DNA from: Neoarius graeffei
Taxonomy: Eukaryota; Chordata; Actinopteri; Siluriformes; Ariidae
Direction: 5' to 3'
Length of the DNA: 64,000 nt
Assembly: GCF_027579695.1 (NCBI RefSeq)
Contig: NC_083587.1
Location: 50,681,021-50,745,020 of the forward strand
A program made the position numbers and the translations under genes. Under the pieces are notes generated by a model. That model was not told the origin of the DNA and did not search any database. It saw only the letters and a program-made list of their open reading frames with translations. Shown piece after piece: positions 59,332 to 64,000 of this stretch (positions are counted from its first letter, which is position 1; the number at the start of each line of letters is the position of its first letter).

Positions 59332-62300
59332 TTGTTGAAGTTCGGCGTTACGTAATTGCTAGAAGAGAGGCAGCGAGGTCGTATTTGGACGCTGTGGTGT
59401 GTCGGGACGCTGTTCCAAGTCCTGCTGCAGTCATTTGTCGGGACAGATGGGTGAAACAAAAGCTGATGCGCCTAACTACGAGTTTTACAGCAAACTATTA
59501 AAGTCTTGCGCTGTTTATCCACAAACATTTGAATACCTGTCTTCAGGCCAGTTTAATTATCCTCCCCCTTCTGTCCGTCCCTCGCCACTTTGTTGTTTCC
59601 CGGAGAGAGAGATTTGTTTCTGTTTTCATTAAGATACGACTGCAGTGCTGGAACGGCGTGACTGTATTTCAGCACTTTCACAAAAGTAGCTCAGCTCTTC
59701 TTCGTGCACACGAGGTCTTTCTCGCGCAAAGTCAAAGCAATTAAAGCGGCCTGTGATTGCTGCTTTTGAAATCTCAGCGCCTCGATACGTGCACTCCTGT
59801 GATTCGGTTCGATTCATCATTACGGAGCACTTAGATGTGTAATTCCGTCATTTACATCTTCCGTCCTTTCATGTCCACCTCTTTAACGGTGCGTTTAAAG
59901 CCATTATTAGGCTGCGAACAGCAAGTACGAGCTGCAAAGCCCCTGATTCAGGAGCGACGAGAGCCACTGTACGGTATACTGAGGGAATGTAGAGGCGGTT
60001 TTTTTTTTTTTTTTTAATTATCTGGACTTGGTACAGGATGCCGGGGGTTTTTGATTGTTTAAATGAAGCAGCTGGTTTATTGTCTCCGCTTAATTCCCCT
60101 ATTGTTTTTGGAATATGTCAGACTTCTTTATTCTTTTATCAGGTGCGCTGCAGGAGGAGGAACACAATAGCCTTCATAGCGGCTGCGCTGGCCGACGCAC
60201 AAAGGCTCTGGGCAAAAAAGCACCCCAGGCCAGGCGCAAATTACACTTTTCTCCAGCTCAGCTCCATCGTCTCTTTCGTATATGTGCTCTTGTGCTTCGC
60301 AGTGTAGCTCTGACGTACGTACAGTATAAACACAGCAGAGCTTAAATAATAGCACAGATAACATGCATTGTACTCTCAATTCCACGGGCTGTGAGTGGGC
60401 TTAGAAATCACTTCGTGTGAGTCTGTGTCACTGCGGACATCGCTGAAACCATGCGACTTACCCTGGACGGTGTAAGTGCAAGCGTGTTTACATGCATCAG
60501 ACATTTCATTCGTTTTTATTGCTGCATTTTGAGCCATGGGAGATTTTTTTTTGTTTTTTAAATGGATGAATTATAGACTTTTTCAGTCTGGTACAGCATA
60601 AATAATAACCTAATCGATAATATAAACGCTAATGCTAATTATCCGACACAAAGATCAGTAGGAGTAAAGTACTAAACAATTAATATATTTCCCAGAATGC
60701 TAATTTCATCCTGACAGTTATACAGTTGGACCCTGAGCTTCTTTCGGATTAAATCCTTTCAGAGAATGCAGTTCATCCAAACGCAGGTTCACAGCAGGAG
60801 GGTTTTTTTCTTTTTTGGGGATAGGTGGCGTTGTTTTCGAGACTATTTCATCACAAAACAACCACCAATCAGGTTCTAGTCTGCAAACGTATACTAGAAC
60901 TCGTACAGCACTCAAGAGTACGGGCCGTGTCGTGTTAGGGACGTTTCTAATCTGCATATTCGTCAAATCCGAATCTATTTATGAAGGTTATAGTGTCTCT
61001 AATGATTTATTATTCAATTCAGTGCGTTTTCAAAAACTACATTTAGGGAATTTAAAGTCTGTATCTTCCAACCACCGCTAATCCTCTAACACTTCCAAAA
61101 ATATTCTCCAAGAAAAAAAAAAAAATGCAAGCCCAGGTGAGGTTTTTGACAACTGATCACTTCAGGAATATCTTCTTTTTTTTTTTTCTTTCCTTCCTGC
61201 TCCCGCTGCGTTGGTGATGAGCTCTTAATGGAACATTTCTGCTTTCAGGGGGCGTTTGACTGGTGTTGAGTCGCTCTCCCTGTGGCTGGTGACAGTTCAG
61301 ATGTGCGCTGATGTTAACTGCTACCGAGTGCAGTGGGAGTTCTGTTATTTTAATTAGAAGATAAGGATTGAGAGAGTCTCTCCAGGCAGAGTGTGGTGTC
61401 GGTGACAGGATCCAGCTGATGATGAGGATGAATACGATTCGCCCGCTGATACACACGCTCACGCGTTCTCTCCAGGTGTATGACGCGAGGCTCGTGCTTC
61501 AAATCGGAACCGCGTATGAACTCGGACGCCTCGAAGCACAGCGACCTCCGTTTTGGTTACTTTTTATTCTAAACGTTTGTAACGGACTCGATGGAAATCA
61601 CACGGGCGGAGTTGCTCTTGCTAATGCCCCCCTCCACCCTGTTTCCTGAGCCAACAGCTGGATGGGAATCGCAGGTCCTCCTTCATTCTGACGCTCTGTC
61701 GGAGTGTTTGCACGTCTCTGAAAGCTAACAGAGCGCTTTAATTAATTGTCCAGCCTTCCCTTTGAAACAATGTCCTAATTCTGCCATTTAGCACCAGCAT
61801 ATCATAGTTTGTTGTTATCTCGGCAGCCAGATTTTGGTAAATAGTCATATTAAAAACTTTAATCTCCTGAATGGAAAATGAAGAGCGGCTGAAAGCCCTG
61901 TCATGTGCAGTGATAAATATTATCTGAGCTTAAACCTTCCCTCTTATCCGTTCCCCCTCCCTCTCGCTGCTGTCACTCTCTGTTCTTCTAAGTTAATAAA
62001 TATGTTCATAACACTACAGTAGAATCTTTCAACTAATTAAAAAACAAACAAACCCAGAAGCGACAGAAGTACTTGTACATACGGTACCTTATTTCCTTAG
62101 TTCCGGAATATTACCAGACACTACAGTACTTACGGTACGTGACGTGGCGTGCAGCTTACTCATGTCATGTGCAAATTCGTTGTGGTCGTTAAATTTTATC
62201 AAAACTTCACTTATCCGAAACGCCAAGGACTACAACAACATTTACTGTTAAGCTTTAGATCACCGGACATTTTTTAAAATAAGAAGAAGTAGAAGATTCA

Positions 62301-62470
62301 TTCGAGCTTTTTATTCCTTAACTTTCCACCAGATAAAATCCAAACAGGACGTCTAGTGTTTCGGTTAATAACGAAAAGTTCAAGACCTACACAACTCTCT
62401 ATCATTCCAGATTCATATATTGATTTACTCTTATTTATCTTTATGTTCTGGGGGTGGTTGGGGGTAATAT
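59332..62470. other. Long unique block; candidate conserved non-coding DNA
   Basis: No repeat copies or transposon ends were found. 61640-61990 is a complex, TAAT-containing block. Several 60-100 codon frames are chance. No exon could be supported. Confidence 0.35.
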
Positions 62471-62785
62471 TTAAGTTATTCTACGAAATCAAGTCGTACA
62501 TGAGCTGATAGCTGATGAGGAGCATAGCACCGAGTCGGCTATAAGCCGTGTACGACGAGATTGAGTGGAATAACTGTTTTATTCTATCCACATTCACTGG
62601 ATTTTGAGAACCAGAGCATTTTTATTTTTTACAAATTTGATAAATGAAACATTTATACAAAACATCCGACAAAATCATTTCTGCTTAGAATGTAAACAAA
62701 TCGGTGAAATGACAGGAGCAATTTGTGAAAAATGCGATAATAATAATTCATTTTATTAAAAATAAAAAAAGATACCTTCTTACCA

Positions 62786-63152
62786 GGGGCGGCACGGTGG
62801 TGTAGTGGTTAGCGCTGTCACCTCACAGCAAGAAGGTCCGGGTTCGAGCCCCGTGGCCGGCGAGGGCCTTTCTGTGCGGAGTTTGCATGTTCTCCCCGTG
62901 TCCGCGTGGGTTTCCTCCGGGTGCTCCGGTTTCCCCCACAGTCCAAAGACATGCAGGTTAGGTTAACTGGTGACTCTAAATTGACCGTAGGTGTGAATGG
63001 TTGTCTGTGTCTATGTGTCAGCCCTGTGATGACCTGGCGACTTGTCCAGGGTGTACCCCGCCTCTCGCCCATAGTCAGCTGGGATAGGCTCCAGCTTGCC
63101 TGCGACCCTGTAGAACAGGATAAAGCGGCTACAGATAATGAGATGAGATGAG
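62786..63152 (+). mobile_element. tRNA-derived SINE, copy 8
   Basis: Perfect 12-bp TSD accttcttacca at 62774-62785 and 63153-63164. It lacks 12 bp in the gtgaatgtgagtgtgaatgg segment. Confidence 0.95.
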
Positions 63153-63276
63153 ACCTTCTTACCATGAAATACTTTTATTCCATATTTTGTTGAGCTTTTT
63201 TTTTTTTTGGAGGTTTGTTTTCGAGTAGAGTTTTTATTTCGTCCTCGGTTGGTTCAGCAACACGCGCCGCCATTTT

Positions 63277-63444
63277 CTTCTTCTTCTTTAGGGTTTTTTG
63301 GTAGTTAGCAAACCAACTTAAAGGTGCATTACTGCCACTGACTGGATTGGAGTGTGGAACAGGGGATATTGTGGGGGAAAAACTATTCTTTTAGCTATTT
63401 CTGCTTCTTTTAAATACCTGATAAAGTGATGTATCTGACTTGAT
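63277..63444 (-). mobile_element. Retroposon with (AAG)n tail in copy D
   Basis: Same module as 26578-26732 but at a different site in the family-A element, with an imperfect 13-15 bp TSD around gcgc..gccatttt (63264-63276 and 63445-63459). Confidence 0.75.
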
Positions 63445-63486
63445 GCGCTCTGCCATTTTGTTTTTCTCTACTCACAGGATATGAGC

Positions 63487-64000
63487 TTCATCCCAGTCTC
63501 AAACCTCTAACTGACTCAAACAGGTTTTCCTCCAGAATTACCCTGTATTTAGTGTCATTCATCTTTCCTTCACTCCTGACCAGCTTTCCTGTCCCTGCAG
63601 ATGAAAAATATCCCCACAGCATGATGCTGCCACCACCATGCTTCACTGTAGGAATGGTGTTCTCAGGGTGTTGCGTTTGTGCCACACATGGCATTTCCCA
63701 TCATGGCCAAAAAGTTACATTTTAGTTCAATGAGAATCTGACCAGAGAATCTTCTTCCATGTGTTTGGGGAGTCTGCCACATGCTGCTGGGCAAACTCCA
63801 AATGTGTTTTCTTAAGCAATTACTTTTTTTCTGGCCACTGGAAGCCCTGCTCTGTGGAGTGTACGGTTTAAAGTGATCCTATGGACAGATACTCCCATCT
63901 CCGCTGTGGATCTCTGCAGCTCCTTCAGTGTTATCTTTGGTGTCTTTGTTGCATCTCTGATTAATGCCCTCCTTGCCCGGTCTGTGAGTTTTGGTGGGTG
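63487..64000 (-). mobile_element. Tc1-like element relic, cut by window end
   Basis: Minus-strand transposase-derived sequence at 63488-63694, followed to the window end by sequence familiar from decayed fish Tc1 repeats (ctgtggatctctgcagctcc, gccctccttgcccggtctgt). No terminal repeat is within the window. Confidence 0.7.
63488..63694 (-). pseudogene. Tc1-like transposase central fragment
   Basis: The frame reads [20 protein letters not shown], then [14 protein letters not shown] and [19 protein letters not shown]. The HGGGS.M.WG segment lies between the first and second catalytic Asp of Tc1 transposases. Neither Asp nor the Glu is included, so it is a dead fragment. Confidence 0.8.

Larger units (their letters stand above)
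62471..63486 (+). mobile_element. Family-A element, copy D, with two nested retroposons
   Basis: Starts TTAA (62471) with the hairpin, then ttctatccacattcactgga at about 62582. SINE copy 8 is at 62786-63152 and an (AAG)-tailed retroposon at 63277-63444. The right end is truncated after ggatatgagct where a Tc1 relic begins. Confidence 0.75.

Overview
This is eukaryotic, almost certainly teleost fish DNA, and it reads as a gene-poor intergenic or intronic stretch. The signs are repeated copies of a tRNA-headed SINE with the DANA/Mermaid-type body and an (ATGAG)n tail, several Tc1-like DNA transposons, hAT-type elements with 8-bp target-site duplications (TSDs), and many CA/GT, GATA and TA microsatellites. 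The SINE type and the mix of repeats fit an otophysan, plausibly a catfish, but the species cannot be proven from sequence alone. No host gene exon could be supported. The only long intact protein is a Tc1-like transposase at 5033-6106.

Layout. 0-11 kb: a Tc1-family relic, a minisatellite with a 180-bp higher-order period, a terminal-inverted-repeat (TIR) element, a TTAA-flanked MITE, a complete IR/DR Tc1-like transposon, a second Tc1-family relic carrying a SINE, and a hAT element that swallowed at least two others. 11-17 kb: mostly unique sequence, plus a 33-bp minisatellite split by a MITE that is itself split by a SINE. 17-21 kb: a Tc1 relic interrupted by a LINE fragment, then a long dispersed repeat. 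21-25.3 kb: a four-level nest (SINE, long-armed foldback, 8-bp-TSD element, hAT MITE) and a 700-bp near-perfect palindrome. 26-44 kb: four copies of one element family (A-D; D lies at 62.5 kb), two opposite copies of a foldback MITE both sitting in (TA)n, two copies of a 0.5-kb Tc1-type MITE, and a TIR element holding two nested MITEs. 44-62 kb: mostly unique sequence with tandem arrays at 46.3-47.8, 48.2-49.5 and 50.8-51.2 kb. 62.5-64 kb: element D with two nested retroposons, then a Tc1 transposase relic running off the window.

How the parts relate. Clean TSDs around many elements allow relative dating of insertions. The SINE 3' end resembles the 3' end of the LINE fragment at 17.9 kb, so that LINE type is a candidate driver of SINE mobility. 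Several non-autonomous elements keep an ATG plus a short reading frame ending at a splice-donor-like GT, as if the first exon of a lost multi-exon transposon gene had been preserved.
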